Shown here piece after piece: positions 51,086 through 62,204 of a stretch of DNA of 64,000 bases. The stretch is from Heliocidaris erythrogramma. Lineage: Eukaryota > Echinodermata > Echinoidea > Camarodonta > Echinometridae. A program made the translations under genes and the position numbers. Position 1 is the first letter of the stretch. Each line of letters opens with the position of its first letter. A model generated the notes under the pieces. The model did no database searches, was not told the DNA's origin, and saw only the letters and a list, made by a program, of their open reading frames with translations. The stretch is from NCBI GenBank assembly GCA_025617745.1, contig CM046854.1, positions 56,012,258-56,076,257 of the forward strand. The letters are read 5' to 3'.

Positions 51086-51989
51086 GTCTTTTTTTTTAAC
51101 CCTTGATAAGAAAATTTTCAAAACATAAGAAACTTCGCTATATGAGTATAGGTTCTACTGTTTGCATAAGTATACCGTACACGGTACCCACGAGTGATCA
51201 GTTGGCCGGCGAGCCGATAGCGGAAGTCTACACTGGATGAAGTCATAAAGATAGCGGCTCATTCGACTACTGTTGACACGTATTTGGGAGGGGGCGGCTC
51301 AGTGAAGTTTCGATCTGCTTTTGTGCAGTTCTGAAAGGAAAAATAAGTTTATCTCTGAATAATTTTATTCTACGTCTCCTCAGCTTTTCATTGATGTATA
51401 GTTGTATTGGCTTTGGATAGGGTCTTTAAATCAACTTTACAAGTGACTCTTAAGCAAGTTTTTTAAACATGATACGTTACCTTTAACATTCCCAGCACTT
51501 ATTTTAGACAACTACCTGAAAAAAGGTGATTTTAGCGTTATCAAGTGTTTTGTCCCATTTCTCCCCGACTGTCCCACTGCATCCCAATTACTGTCCCACT
51601 TCACCCTGTTTAAGTACTAATTTGTATAAAAAATAAATGGGAACAGTATGTCAAATACCTTGTTTTGTAGCATTCTATTGATATTATTTACCATCTCAAA
51701 ATGGAGAGGCTACAACAATTAGAAGTTACAAAGCAAAGAGTACCAAATCACGAGTATTGTCGCACTTCACCCGCTCTCCCCTATAGATGTGGTTAACTAC
51801 TAAAAAAACATAATATTTAGTATTTTTAATTCGTTTTTTGCAATAGCTCTATATGAATTAACATTTATATTGTTAAAAGTGATTTTCAGACCTTCTCTAT
51901 ATGTAAAATGCATACAGAACTCCCATTAAAATTTTTTTTTTCATACATTTATCGATATCATTTATTGATATATATTGGAAAGGTGTTTT
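51086..51989. other. AT-rich, no gene seen
   Basis: Contains repeated fragments such as GTCCCACTTCACCC / GTCGCACTTCACCCG; no coding or terminal-repeat signal. Confidence 0.5.
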
Positions 51990-52246
51990 GGTTTGGCAGA
52001 TTAGTAACCAGACTGCAGATCACAAGGTCCGTACCACAGCATTTTCCTGCCACGGTACCAGCGTCCTTTGGCAAAACATTTATCTACATTTACCACACTC
52101 GACCCAGGTACATATGTACCTGGTAGGATTTATTCCTTGAACGCACCGAGTACGACACACTGAGGTAATAATATGTTTGCAGGGCCCTCAGAGATATTAT
52201 TTAGTGCCCTTGGTAAACAGGGCATATTATTATCATTATGATTATT
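51990..52246 (+). mobile_element. SINE-like element with (ATT)n tail
   Basis: CAGACTGCAGATCACAAGGTCC head, a palindromic CCAGGTACATATGTACCTGG core and a TTATTATCATTATGATTATT tail. It resembles the SINE in the Gmr1 element (GGTAGGAT block and TTA tail). It abuts a helentron-like start. Confidence 0.5.
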
Positions 52247-53137
52247 ATTAGGTGGTCTGTCGTAGACAGATCATCTTTTAATTTCGTCAAATTTTCTTTC
52301 TTTATTTTTATTTTTCTCCCACTTTCTTGTGTCCACGAAATCTCAAAAACTTTTCAATCAATTTTCATGACATTTCAAGTATCTTTTTCAAGGTCATCAG
52401 GTCATCGTGACGTCATCCAGGCGCCATTTTGTGAAATCACATTATCAATCATATCTTCATAACGAGTTATCAAAAATGAACCATATTTGACACACATGAA
52501 CTTCAAGTCAAGCGTCAACATAAAATGTCAACCAAATCCGCGCGCGCATCATGACGCACACGTACGTGCGTGTCAAAATTTAGAAATGCTCAAAATCACT
52601 TTTTAATCAAATTAGAGTACGGTTCAGGACATTTTAAGCATTTCAAAATTTTCCGTCCGTGCGTGTCCGCGCTCGCAGCGTATACAAAGCGTAAAAACAC
52701 TGTTTTTTCGCATGGTTTGTCTTCCTGACACTATTCTTGACAATTTCCAACTATTTGGGCAATTCCATGAAAAATGTTCACTTTAGTAAAAAAATGAAGT
52801 TTGCAATTGCACTTAAACTCTCAAATATTCTTGAAAAGTAATGTATAAATGTTCATTTTCCAATAGACAAATCATTAAACTGACAAATTTTCGTATTTTT
52901 TTCCACCAGTGAAAATCTAATATGATGTATCGCAATAACACAAAAATGTGGCTATTTTTGAAGAGTTTATTCTTCCTGTCTCTAATGAAGGCCTAAAATC
53001 TACTGGAGGTCTCCTTCAACTTTTAAACAGTAGTTCAGTGTACATATCAACAGAAAATCACAATGAATGTTTATATCATTCATCAATTTTCGAGGCATTG
53101 ATCCTCAAAATTGTGTGATTTCTTTATCATTAGAAGT

Positions 53138-54847
53138 GTCATGTCCGTTACGTTTTTCACTTAAAGTTTTCATAGCCAACAGGAAATTTGTATTTATGGT
53201 TACTGTAAATTCAGTTTCTATGTTAGAACTAAATCCCCTTACATGTGTAGCAACCATTTTTCCTTACCACTGTCAGTTTTCAAGCAAATGGCATAACGGA
53301 CATGACACTTTGCGTAACGGACATGACACTTTATATACGACAAGTGGCAGAAACCACATTGTGGGCTCCATTTAATAGATTGATTATTATTTTCAATTGC
53401 TTGAGGATAGTGGGATGTTTCTAGATACAGGTACTAGTGACTCATAAATATAAATCTGCTTGTTATATTTAAGACACAACAACAAGCAGATTTTCCAGTT
53501 TACCCATGGAAGTCTGTAGATTTCAGATGATCTTGCTAGCCCTGTTATGTAATCCCATTCCAACATCTTGATCATGATTGATGACCAACATGCAGCAGCA
53601 GGTATGTCCCTGTTTATTTACATAGTGGATTACTGAAGCCAAGACAATGCAGTTCCACTATTGGCCATCTCCCTAGCACTTTTCCATGATAACTTAGACC
53701 TCATTTCATAATGACACTGGTTTTGTGGAACTGCTTTAGTGCATGTTGCAGATACATGTAGTTAACTTTCTTTCTTTAAAACTGATGTGAATCATTCAGG
53801 ACATTTTCATGATATGTTCAAACTTTTGATCAGGTCTGGTTCATTAAGTTTTCTTTGCCTCAAAGCTTGAGACGTGCTCTACTTTGTTGTATGTTGTTGT
53901 GGTACTCTAAGCATTATATTCCATGCATTGTAGTATAGTTGTTAGATCACTAAAACCTGCAAAAAAGAACTTAGATGTGTTACTATTTAACATTTGGTAG
54001 TAGTACTGAGCTGTTAGTTTTGTCTTTTTTATGCCAAATGTTTTTTTGAAAGAAAGAAGTGAAGATATGGTTCACTTCACAAGGGTGTCATGTCCGTTAC
54101 GCTAGCATATTAATACTATCTGAGAAATATTAGCCTATAAAGGAGAAAACACCATAGCATCAACTAATAATTTGTTCTGTTTTGGTATGGAGGGTAGTAT
54201 TAACTAAAATGTATCATAAATTGTAGCTAGCTGGTGCAGAAGCAAGTTTGCTTTATTTTTTATATCTTGTGTAAACATTGAAAAACCAACCCTTCTAAAA
54301 TTACAGAAATATATGAGATAGTACAGAATACCAGTTATGATGTGTGTCCCTATCTTTCAACCTTACTATATGAACAATAAAATATCTGCCATATCTCGTA
54401 ATAAAACAAATATGTCCGCTCACAAAAAGTGGACAAAACTGTCATGTCCGTTACGCTCAATGCGTCATGTCCGTTACGCTACATTCTGAGCTATAAAAAA
54501 AGAATGCAATGTAAAACTAATCTCAAACATGAATTTATGATTACAGCATGACTTTAAGTTTTAATTAATACCCAAACCAGGTTCATTCTATCCCAAAACT
54601 CACAGGAATTTTCATAATAAAAAGTAGGTTTAAAAGCCTTGTCCATTTTGTGTCATGTCCGTTACGCTCACAACGAGTGCATTTTCTCCACAACCGTTCA
54701 ATAAAATGATGTGAAATTTCATGAGTATATCCCTGATAGTCAAATGTGTCTGATAAACTCAATAAAAATTGTTTGGAGACTGCCAATTCTATTGTGTGAT
54801 GTTTTGAATTACAAAAAACTGTCTGAATGTCATTTACGTTACGCTGG
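53138..54847. repeat. Dispersed array of a GTCATGTCCGTTACGC motif
   Basis: Exact or near-exact copies at about 53138, 54085, 54441, 54462 and 54650 (plus orientation), 53292 and 53312 (inverted), and a degenerate one at about 54832. The flanking sequence is not repeated, so this is a short-motif array rather than a minisatellite. Confidence 0.7.
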
Positions 54848-55563
54848 AATTGACCATTTACAGTCATTCTCGACCTTCCATAATGCCACATGCGCGCGTC
54901 AAACTTTCAAATTCCTGCACGCGTCAATGGGCATTCTCATGTAAAAAGTGGGAAAAACATGTCTAGCTAGAATTCGCCATAGCTCCTCAGAATGCGTCGA
55001 TACCCCCCAATTTCTTTACATATTCTGAAAGCCTGTGAGTTGTAGATTTGAATTCATGCAGATTCTTTGCTTATCGCATGTTCTGACGTCATCATATTTG
55101 CCTATGAACTAAAAAATATCATTTTGAAAAAAACGACGTCATCATTTTTTTATTCTTTTGATAATATTTCAGTAATAGGTGGTCGATGTACTTCCAGATT
55201 TTGATATGTTATAGCTGAGACCATTCTCTACCAGATCAGTTGCCACCATTTTTCATTTTGATGAAGGCATCATAGTGAAATTTTCAATTAAAGACGCCAT
55301 GTCAGAATTTCCCCTATTTGCGTGTTATGTCTATGGAAGATGATTTTTTTTTGACTCATGAATCTACATGACATTGTTCTCTGGGCAGTATCTCAGTTAT
55401 TTTTGGTCTATTTCCTTCCAGATTTTAATATGTTGTAGCTGAGACTATAAGCTTTTACAAATGTGGTCTCCAATTTTTTGATCAGATGTCGGGATCATGC
55501 CCAATTTTCAACTACAAAATGGGATTTGAGAATCCCGTTTTTCGTTTACGTGTTATCTCTATG

Positions 55564-55637
55564 GGAAATATTTTGGTATATTGGTCAAAGCACTTGCCTT
55601 CCATTCCGGTGACCCAGGTTCGATCCCCGGTGGGTCC
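55564..55637 (+). pseudogene. tRNA-Gly(TCC)-like relic
   Basis: TTGGTCAAAGC resembles an A box, GCCTTCCAT an anticodon loop with TCC, and GGTTCGATCCC is a good B box, followed by GTGGGTCC and a T-run at 55646-55654. The 5' acceptor strand does not pair with the 3' strand, so it is a pseudogene or the head of a tRNA-derived SINE. Confidence 0.6.
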
Positions 55638-56059
55638 ATTAAAAATTTTTTTTTCTTTTTTTTGCTTCTTTTTGCCTTTCATTTTACCATCTTCTTCGGC
55701 TATTATAACATAAACAATCACAAACCATGTATTAAACTGCCTTATTTTGCGTGTTATGTCTATTGGAAAGTAGTGTGCAGTAGTTTGTGTACAACCCTAT
55801 GGAAATTGTGATTCCCTGTCGTGTATTAGAGCTATGGGGTTTATCTCCCAAGTATCCTGCAATGTCAAATAGTGCTATTTGATATCACAATTTCTCAAAA
55901 TTGGCTTAGTCAATTATCTTCAAATTTTCGTCAGTCATCAGTCCTAATAAGGTCAAGTTCCTGCATCTTTTACAAGGTCATCAGATTATCGTGATGTCAT
56001 CCAGGACGCCATTTTGTAAAAATCAACTTATGGTCGTATCTTCATAACGAAATGGTTAA

Positions 56060-56144
56060 GGTCACTGTCATTGCAGTCATGGTCATCACCATTATCCCCA
56101 TCATCATCATCATTATCGCCATCATCATTATATCATCATCATAT
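56060..56144. repeat. ATC/ATT trinucleotide microsatellite, left of DIRS copy 5
   Basis: CATCATCAT-type repeat that continues at 62205 on the other side of DIRS copy 5; the element inserted into the microsatellite. Confidence 0.85.
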
Positions 56145-56310
56145 ATTTACTACAATAAATCAATGTACCTACCTATTTGCTAGTCTTCCGACTACGCAAG
56201 CCATTCGAGTAATTAAAGTCACGACAGTGCATATACCCCCCCTAGGATCACGCCTTCCTCTGTGCACGTACGCATGACGCGCGCACACAATCCTTCCTCT
56301 TTCCTTCTCG
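56145..56310. repeat. Left inverted terminal repeat of DIRS copy 5
   Basis: Complement of about 62035-62204, sharing CTAGTCTTCCGACTACGCAA and CACGCCTTCCTCTGTGCACG. Confidence 0.9.
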
Positions 56311-56637
56311 CAGCCTAAAGAGTTGCAGCTAAGTCACTATCTTGCGCAAAAATTCAGAGTTTGCTACTCTTTTAGCGCGTTTTTGGGTGACTTTTGCCAA
56401 TATTTCCGTCCTAGACTTGTTTATTATCTGTTTAGTGTCGGTTTATGTCTGTCACGTATTTATTTTGGTGATATTTGAGCTTATATTCATACCTCACTTT
56501 TCACCTCTTTCGTATAGTAGCCCAGGGCATTCGCTTTGGCGTTTTGCCGGGCGCTCAGCCCTGTAACGTTTCGTTGGTGTTTCGTGTGTGTGGCTGTTGT
56601 GTGCATATACCCTTACGAGAGTGTTCTTTTGTTCGTA

Positions 56638-56755
56638 GTGCGTGAATGGAATTTTCCACACATTGCGCGGGAAAATTCCATTCCGTTTCACTCTCGCTTT
56701 GTACGCCCTTTTCTTTATAATTGTTTATTGTTGACTCTTTTATATCTCCTTACAG
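56638..56755 (+). promoter_or_regulatory. Candidate 5'-leader intron of DIRS copy 5
   Basis: GTGCGT at 56638 and a pyrimidine-rich TCTCCTTACAG ending at 56755; 118 nt, ending 6 nt before the gag ATG. It contains a hairpin (ATGGAATTTTCC / GGGAAAATTCCAT, 56646-56686) not present in the other copies. Confidence 0.45.
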
Positions 56756-56761
56756 GTGATA

Positions 56762-58897
56762 ATGAGTTCTTCGGAGGAAGAGCAATCGAGGTCTTGGTTA
56801 CCTCCAGGCTCTTCCAATTCTTCTTCCCTCCTGTCCACTACTCTCACTTATAAGGGCGTCAGCCCAGTGAGTGTGTTGGAGACCTCTGTGTTTCGCTCGC
56901 CTACCAGCGAGTCAAACACGATGGTTAGGGGAGGTAAGGGCGTCAGTCTGTCTGCTCGCTCTGGTATTTTTGTACCGGGAGCGTCGAGCAAGACAGGCTG
57001 TATAGGTAAGTTAGGTGTTCACAAGTCTTCGGACCGAACACCCGTCATTAGCAATTCTAGCTCCCTCCAACTCACGACCACCGCGTCTGCAGTTGGGGGG
57101 GTGGTAGCTAGTATTACCGGGTCCTCTCGACCCCCGACCACCGTCGGGAGCCTGGAGGGGGCATTAACTGGTAAGACCGCTAAGCGGTCAGCTAATGATG
57201 TTACTGGGTCTTGCCGACCCCCGACCACCGTCGGGGTGCCTAGCGAGATTTCACCCAGTGTTACTGGCTTCCCCCGACATCCGACCACCGTCGGTGTGTC
57301 TGGGGGAATTACAGCCGGTAACGTAAATCCGCATCCCGCTAAGAAGACCTCCTCCTCGAGCAGGTTCTCGCAGCGGAAGACTGCTGGTTCCCGCCAGCCA
57401 CTGACCAACGTCAGTGCTCCGGGTGCTATTTCCAGCAGTGCTGCAATGCAGCAGCCCGTCCACTCCTCGGCAGTCAATGCGAATCGGGGCTCTGGTCGGG
57501 GAAGCACAGTCCCTAGAGTTGCGGCCGAATTACTTCTCCCCACTGGGGAGCCCGGCCCGGACAATTTCGGTAGTGAGGCTTTTATACTGCAGCCTAACAC
57601 TTCCCGTGCTTCTAAACGGCCTTCTATTACGGTGGCTCACACCCCCGCTAAGAAGCCTAAAGCCAAGAAGGGTAAATCCAAGGATAAACCCAAGTCGGGT
57701 AAGAAGGCTCAGCCCTCTCTTCCCCCCGACTCTCAATCTGAGCTGCTCAGATTAATGAGACTCTTTGCTGAGCAGCATGGTTGGGATACTAATCCCCCGA
57801 CGCTGCCGGCTACTGAGACGGGTTCTCCCCAGTCAGTTGTCACTGTGATGGAGGATGTTCCCGAGTCGGACCCCGGTGTTTTCCCGGTCTCCGATATTCA
57901 TGAGAACCTGGGACAATTTTGTCCGAATGCGGTTTCTCGACCTACTCCTCCCGTGCCTGCGGCTCTCGGAGCCCCGCCGGGGGGAGGAGTCTGTCACTGG
58001 TCCGTGGGCATATCCACCCCCATGGGATTTTCCCCACCGGACTACTTCTCCCGAAATTGATTCTGTCTCGCAGGTTTCTACCCCGTCTGTTTCAGAATCT
58101 CAGGCCGGCTACGACCCCCAGCCTTGTCAGGCTATGGCGGCAGATGCCAAGGCCCTGTTAGAGAAGTATATGCCAGAAATTTTCCCCCAAGTCCAGTCGG
58201 ACAGTGATCAGCCATCGCTGTTATTCAGACAGCATGGCCCGTCTCCTGGTATTCCTCTTACAGAGGACTTCAAACAGGAGTATGGGGATAGGGAGGCACT
58301 CGCCGATGCGGGTCGGGCTACCCGACGCCCCTTTGGTAGTGCCTTCTCTTTCTATCGGGATGATACCCAGGGCTTCTTTTCAGCCAAGGGTTTATCCCAG
58401 GAAATTATGGGTATGGGACAACGTTTGAATATCAATTTCAAGTCTCAGTCCTATAGATCCGCCGAGAAGCCCCTAGTGAACTTCAGTGGTCTCAGCTCTC
58501 ATCAGCGGCGATTGACATTACGCATCAACGCCGCAAGCTGGCGCTCTCCACACTGGGAGTGCTAGAGAAAGACATCCCGCCTCTCTTGCGGGGTATCCCT
58601 TCCTCTCATCCCAAACTCTTTGGGGGCCAGTTTAACGAGGTCTTCCTCAAAGAGATAGAGGGTCGCAAACAGGCAAAAGAGATGGCCAGACAATTCTTGC
58701 CCACTCAGCCTGCTCGGTCCTTTCCGAAGTCTAAGTCGGTCTCGACAGGCGCTAACCGCTCAAATCGTCGAGTGACTGTGACTATCCCTCGGGTTGAGAC
58801 CCCTACCCTGAGCAACCGTGGTAGAGGCTCGGCGAGAGGAAGAGGGGGGCGTAAGACCGCCGCCAAGGGCACGGTCAGGCCCAAGTCGGCCTTTTGA
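56762..58897 (+). pseudogene. gag: Gag-like ORF1 of DIRS copy 5 (frameshift and deletion)
   Basis: Starts MSSSEEEQSRSWLPPG. The N-terminal half has four imperfect repeats of about 35 residues containing RPPTTVG (57120-57415) and a Lys cluster (PAKKPKAKKGKSKDKPKSGK). A single extra G in a six-G run at about 57975 shifts the frame; the next frame (to 58565) carries ALLEKYMPEIF and GLSQEIMGMGQRL. At about 58480 some 40 codons equivalent to the SGMRLAAFQG region of copy 1 are missing with another shift. The end is Arg/Gly-rich (NRGRGSARGRGGRK). Non-functional unless the G-run is an assembly error and the deletion is tolerated. Confidence 0.82.
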
Positions 58898-60842
58898 TAC
58901 CTTACCCCGAGTGCTTGTGGACAGTGTAGGCGGGCGGCTCCAGAGATTCCTCCCAGTTTGGGAGGCAATCTCCGGCGACGCCTTCGTACTATCCGTCGTG
59001 CGCGACGGCTTTTACATAGATCTGATAAAGCCGATTCCAAACGGCGCCATCAGAATCCGCCCGCCTCCAATGTCAGCCCTTTTCCAGCAGCACATCTCCT
59101 CAGAGATCGCCACGCTGCTGGGAAAGGGCGCTGTAGAAAGGGCGAGAGATCATCCTCATCTCTGTCTCTCCCCAATTTTTGTCATTCCCAAGCGCTCGGG
59201 AAGTTTACGTATGATTCTAAACATGAAAAGAATCAACAGGTTTATACCTCCAGTGCATTTTCGCATGGAGACCTTGGCATCTATTCTGCCCTTGATCAAG
59301 CGGGACGACCTTGCGATCTCCCTCGATCTCAAAGACGCGTACTTTCACATTCCCATTCACTCTCTGTCGAGAAATTTGCTGGGATTCGCGTTCCAGGGCG
59401 AAACGTTTCGATTTCGTGCCCTGCCCTTTGGGCTGAGGCCGGCCCCTCGAGTCTTTACTCGAATAGTGTCGGCCCTGGCCGCGTTTCTACGGAATCGCGG
59501 CCTCCGATTATTCGTCTATCTAGACGATTGGCTCCTAGTTGCAAACTCAGAGTCCCTCCTGTTGGATCAGTTATGCCTTTTACTGCGACTAACGCAAGAC
59601 TTAGGCTTTCTGATAAACTGGGAAAAATCGGAATTATCTCCCACACGTACCCCGGTGTACTTGGGTGCGGAGATAGATATCCCGAATCAGCTTGCCCGCC
59701 CCAGTCGGGACAGAATTCGGACTATCACCATGACCGCACGGTCATTGCGAGTAGCCCGCAGGGTCAGAGCCAGACAATGGCTTCAATTCCTGGGCTATCT
59801 GGCCAGTCTAGTCGACGTCTTACCAGACTGCAGGCTGTTGATGAGGCCCTTTCAGAGGCACCTCCTCAAGTTTTACAGACCGGGCAAAGATTCTCTTTTG
59901 GGGTGGATTCCACTCCCAAGAGATATCAAGCTCCTTCTCGCCCCCTGGTCGAACAGTTCGTTTCTTGCCCAAGGCAAGCCTCTCTGTACACCTCTTCCGT
60001 CAGTTTCTCTGACGACAGACGCCTCCCTTCTCGGTTGGGGCGGTCATTGCCGGGGCGAGATGATTTCAGGGGACTGGTCTCACTTGAGAGTTATGCCCCA
60101 TATCAATGTTTTGGAAATGATGGCGGTCAGCCTGTCTCTTCATCATTTCAGGCCCGGTCTTGTTGGTCGCACTGTACTCGTTCTTACGGACAATGTCACA
60201 GTAGCTGCCTATATCAATCGCCAAGGCGGCACTCGGTCTTCCTCTCTGAACACCTTAGCTGCCCAGTTGTGGAGGTGGTGCCGGTCTATGAACATTATTC
60301 CGGTAGCCTCCTACATTCCCGGTCAGGAAAATCTGATCGCGGATTTTCTGTCGCGGGGCAAATGCCTCCCGTCAGAGTGGACTCTTCATCCGGAGGTGTT
60401 TGCTCTTCTCCAAGAGGTGTGGGGTCCTCTGGAGATCGATCTGTTCGCCTCCACCCTCAATCACCGACTCCCGAGGTATTGCTCGCGGGTTCGGGATCAG
60501 GAGGCGTGGGCGATGGATGCCTTTTCCCTCCATTGGGGAGCTATCCGGGGGTACGCTTTTCCCCCCATTCCTCTGATCCCTCAGGTCTTGAGGAAGGTCA
60601 AGGAGGACAGGGCTTGGCTCTTGCTGATAGCTCCACATTGGCCAGCGAGACATTGGTTTCCAGACCTGCTGAGTCACCTGGCCGGCCAGCCGTTTCCCCT
60701 TCCTCTCAGGGAGGATTTGATAATTCAACCCCTCTCGGGGATTGTTCATCAACGCCCAGCGGTCCTCCACTTGACTGCCTGGCCGTTGTTGGGGAAGACG
60801 CCAGAAACTCGGGGCTCTCCGAAAGGGCCTCCCAGTTTGTAA
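58818..60842 (+). CDS. Reverse transcriptase / RNase H of DIRS copy 5
   Basis: Open frame overlapping the gag end. The first conserved text is GGRLQRFLPVWEAISGDAF. RT motifs: SPIFVIPKRSGSLRMILNMK, SLDLKDAYFHIPIH, LPFGLRPAPRVFTR and catalytic FVYLDDWLLVAN (about 59510-59545). RNase H: LTTDASLLGWGGHCRG, the Glu-containing INVLEMMAVSL, LVLTDNVTVAAYINRQGG and NLIADFLSRGKCLPSEW, so the catalytic acidic residues are present. The remaining 150 residues are shared with the other DIRS copies. No ATG of obvious rank; 58818 may not be the real start. Confidence 0.92.
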   Translation: MVEARREEEGGVRPPPRARSGPSRPFDTLPRVLVDSVGGRLQRFLPVWEAISGDAFVLSVVRDGFYIDLIKPIPNGAIRIRPPPMSALFQQHISSEIATLLGKGAVERARDHPHLCLSPIFVIPKRSGSLRMILNMKRINRFIPPVHFRMETLASILPLIKRDDLAISLDLKDAYFHIPIHSLSRNLLGFAFQGETFRFRALPFGLRPAPRVFTRIVSALAAFLRNRGLRLFVYLDDWLLVANSESLLLDQLCLLLRLTQDLGFLINWEKSELSPTRTPVYLGAEIDIPNQLARPSRDRIRTITMTARSLRVARRVRARQWLQFLGYLASLVDVLPDCRLLMRPFQRHLLKFYRPGKDSLLGWIPLPRDIKLLLAPWSNSSFLAQGKPLCTPLPSVSLTTDASLLGWGGHCRGEMISGDWSHLRVMPHINVLEMMAVSLSLHHFRPGLVGRTVLVLTDNVTVAAYINRQGGTRSSSLNTLAAQLWRWCRSMNIIPVASYIPGQENLIADFLSRGKCLPSEWTLHPEVFALLQEVWGPLEIDLFASTLNHRLPRYCSRVRDQEAWAMDAFSLHWGAIRGYAFPPIPLIPQVLRKVKEDRAWLLLIAPHWPARHWFPDLLSHLAGQPFPLPLREDLIIQPLSGIVHQRPAVLHLTAWPLLGKTPETRGSPKGPPSL

Positions 60843-61822
60843 TGAGAAGCCGTAGAGACTCCACTAGAGATCTCTACAACTCTCGTCTAGGGGCCTTCTT
60901 TTCTTGGTGCGAGAATCAGGGTGTCCCGCCACGTGAAGCCCCTATCGGTGTTATTGCCGATTTTTTGATCTCCCTTTTCGATAAGGGTAGATCGATTTCA
61001 ACCATACGTGGCTATCGTTCGGCTATTGCCGCCGTCCACGTTGGTTTTGCTGATGGTTCGGGAGTCTCCAACTCCCCTCTTTTGGCTAGGTTGACTCGCT
61101 CCTTCTTCTTGCAGCGTCCATCAACTCGTAGCCTGACTCCTTCTTGGAGTCTACCCAAGGTCCTTGACGTGCTTGCGAAGCCACCTTTTGAACCTTTGGG
61201 TAAAGCGTCCTTTCACCATTTAACGGTCAAGACGCTATTTTTAGTCGCTATTGCTTCGGCACAGAGGAGGAGTACTCTTCATGCTCTGTGTATAATACCG
61301 GGTCACATCCGTTGGGAAAACCATGGTGTGCGACTTATACCCAAGCCCTCCTTTATTGCCAAAAATCAGACTGCTTCATCTGGACCAGTTGAGATTTTTC
61401 TTAGACCGCTGTCGGACCATTCCTCAGTGCAGGAGGATAAGGTCTGGTGTCCGGTGAGGGCCTTGAAATGGTATTTAGATAGGACTAAGACTCTTCGTAA
61501 GAGTGATCAGCTTTTTGTCATCACTCGAGAGCCCTTTTCCGCCGCTTCCAGAGAATCCATTTCTAGATGGATAGTCGAAGCGATCCAGGCAGCTGGGCCG
61601 GAGGCCCTATTGACTGATGGGAAGCCCCGTGCTCACGATACCAGGGGCATCAGTGCCTCTTGGGCTCTTTTCCAAGGGGTGCCCCTAGTGGACATTATGA
61701 GGGCAGCCTACTGGCGTTCCTCCACGTCCTTCACATCTTTTTATTTAAAAGATGTTCTGTCTGAAGAGTCTTTTTCTAACAAGACGTTGCAAGCTGCAAC
61801 GTCATCCTTGGGTTCCTGTTGA
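60780..61822 (+). CDS. Tyrosine recombinase of DIRS copy 5
   Basis: Recombinase proper begins near ARNSGLSERASQFVMRSRRD. The core-binding part has YNSRLGAFFSWC and GRSISTIRGYRSAIAAVH; catalytic Arg in ASAQRRSTLHAL (about 61255), H-x-x-R in AHDTRGISASWALF (about 61632), Trp in AAYWRS and nucleophile Tyr in SFYLKDV (about 61740). All are intact. Its frame is open back to 58958, giving 954 codons, most of them overlapping RT/RNase H in another frame; that upstream translation is Ser-rich and without known domains. Confidence 0.92.
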
Positions 61823-61865
61823 CCTTCCTCTTGGGACATGCCCCCCCATTTGAATCTGTGCTGGT

Positions 61866-61960
61866 CTAGCAAATAGGTAGGTACATTGATTTATTGTAGT
61901 AAATCAGTAAAATCAGAATTGATTTTATTATTTGCTAGATAAATCTATGTACCTACCTAT
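61866..61960. repeat. ICR of DIRS copy 5
   Basis: 61866-61904 complements the left end and 61905-61960 the right end, without a spacer. Confidence 0.92.
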
Positions 61961-62034
61961 GTCCCACCCTCCTACCCCACTCCTTGCCTAGCAACATGTC
62001 AAAGTTTGTCTGAGGCTGCTTGTAAAGAGGAGGA

Positions 62035-62204
62035 TTGTGTGCGCGCGTCATGCGTACGTGCACAGAGGAAGGCGTGATCCTAGGGGGGGTATATGCACTG
62101 TCGTGACTTTAATTACTCGAATGGCTTGCGTAGTCGGAAGACTAGCAAATAGGTAGGTACATAGATTTATCTAGCAAATAATAAAATCAATTCTGATTTT
62201 ACTG
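62035..62204. repeat. Right inverted terminal repeat of DIRS copy 5
   Basis: Complement of the left repeat, ending with hairpin AAAATCA-ATTC-TGATTTT (about 62183-62200) and ACTG. Confidence 0.9.

Larger units (their letters stand above)
56145..62204 (+). mobile_element. DIRS-type retrotransposon, copy 5 (6.06 kb, nearly complete)
   Basis: Left end ATTTACTAC, right end GATTTTACTG. Inverted repeats (56145-56310 and about 62035-62204) appear identical over the core. The ICR (61866-61960) joins complements of both ends. RT/RNase H and YR are open; gag has one G insertion and an internal deletion. Sequence differs from copy 1 throughout (different subfamily) but layout and leader are the same. 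It sits in a trinucleotide microsatellite. Confidence 0.93.

Noticed and set aside
55564-55637. Functional tRNA-Gly gene
   Set aside because: Good B box, but the acceptor stem cannot pair and the anticodon stem is poor.
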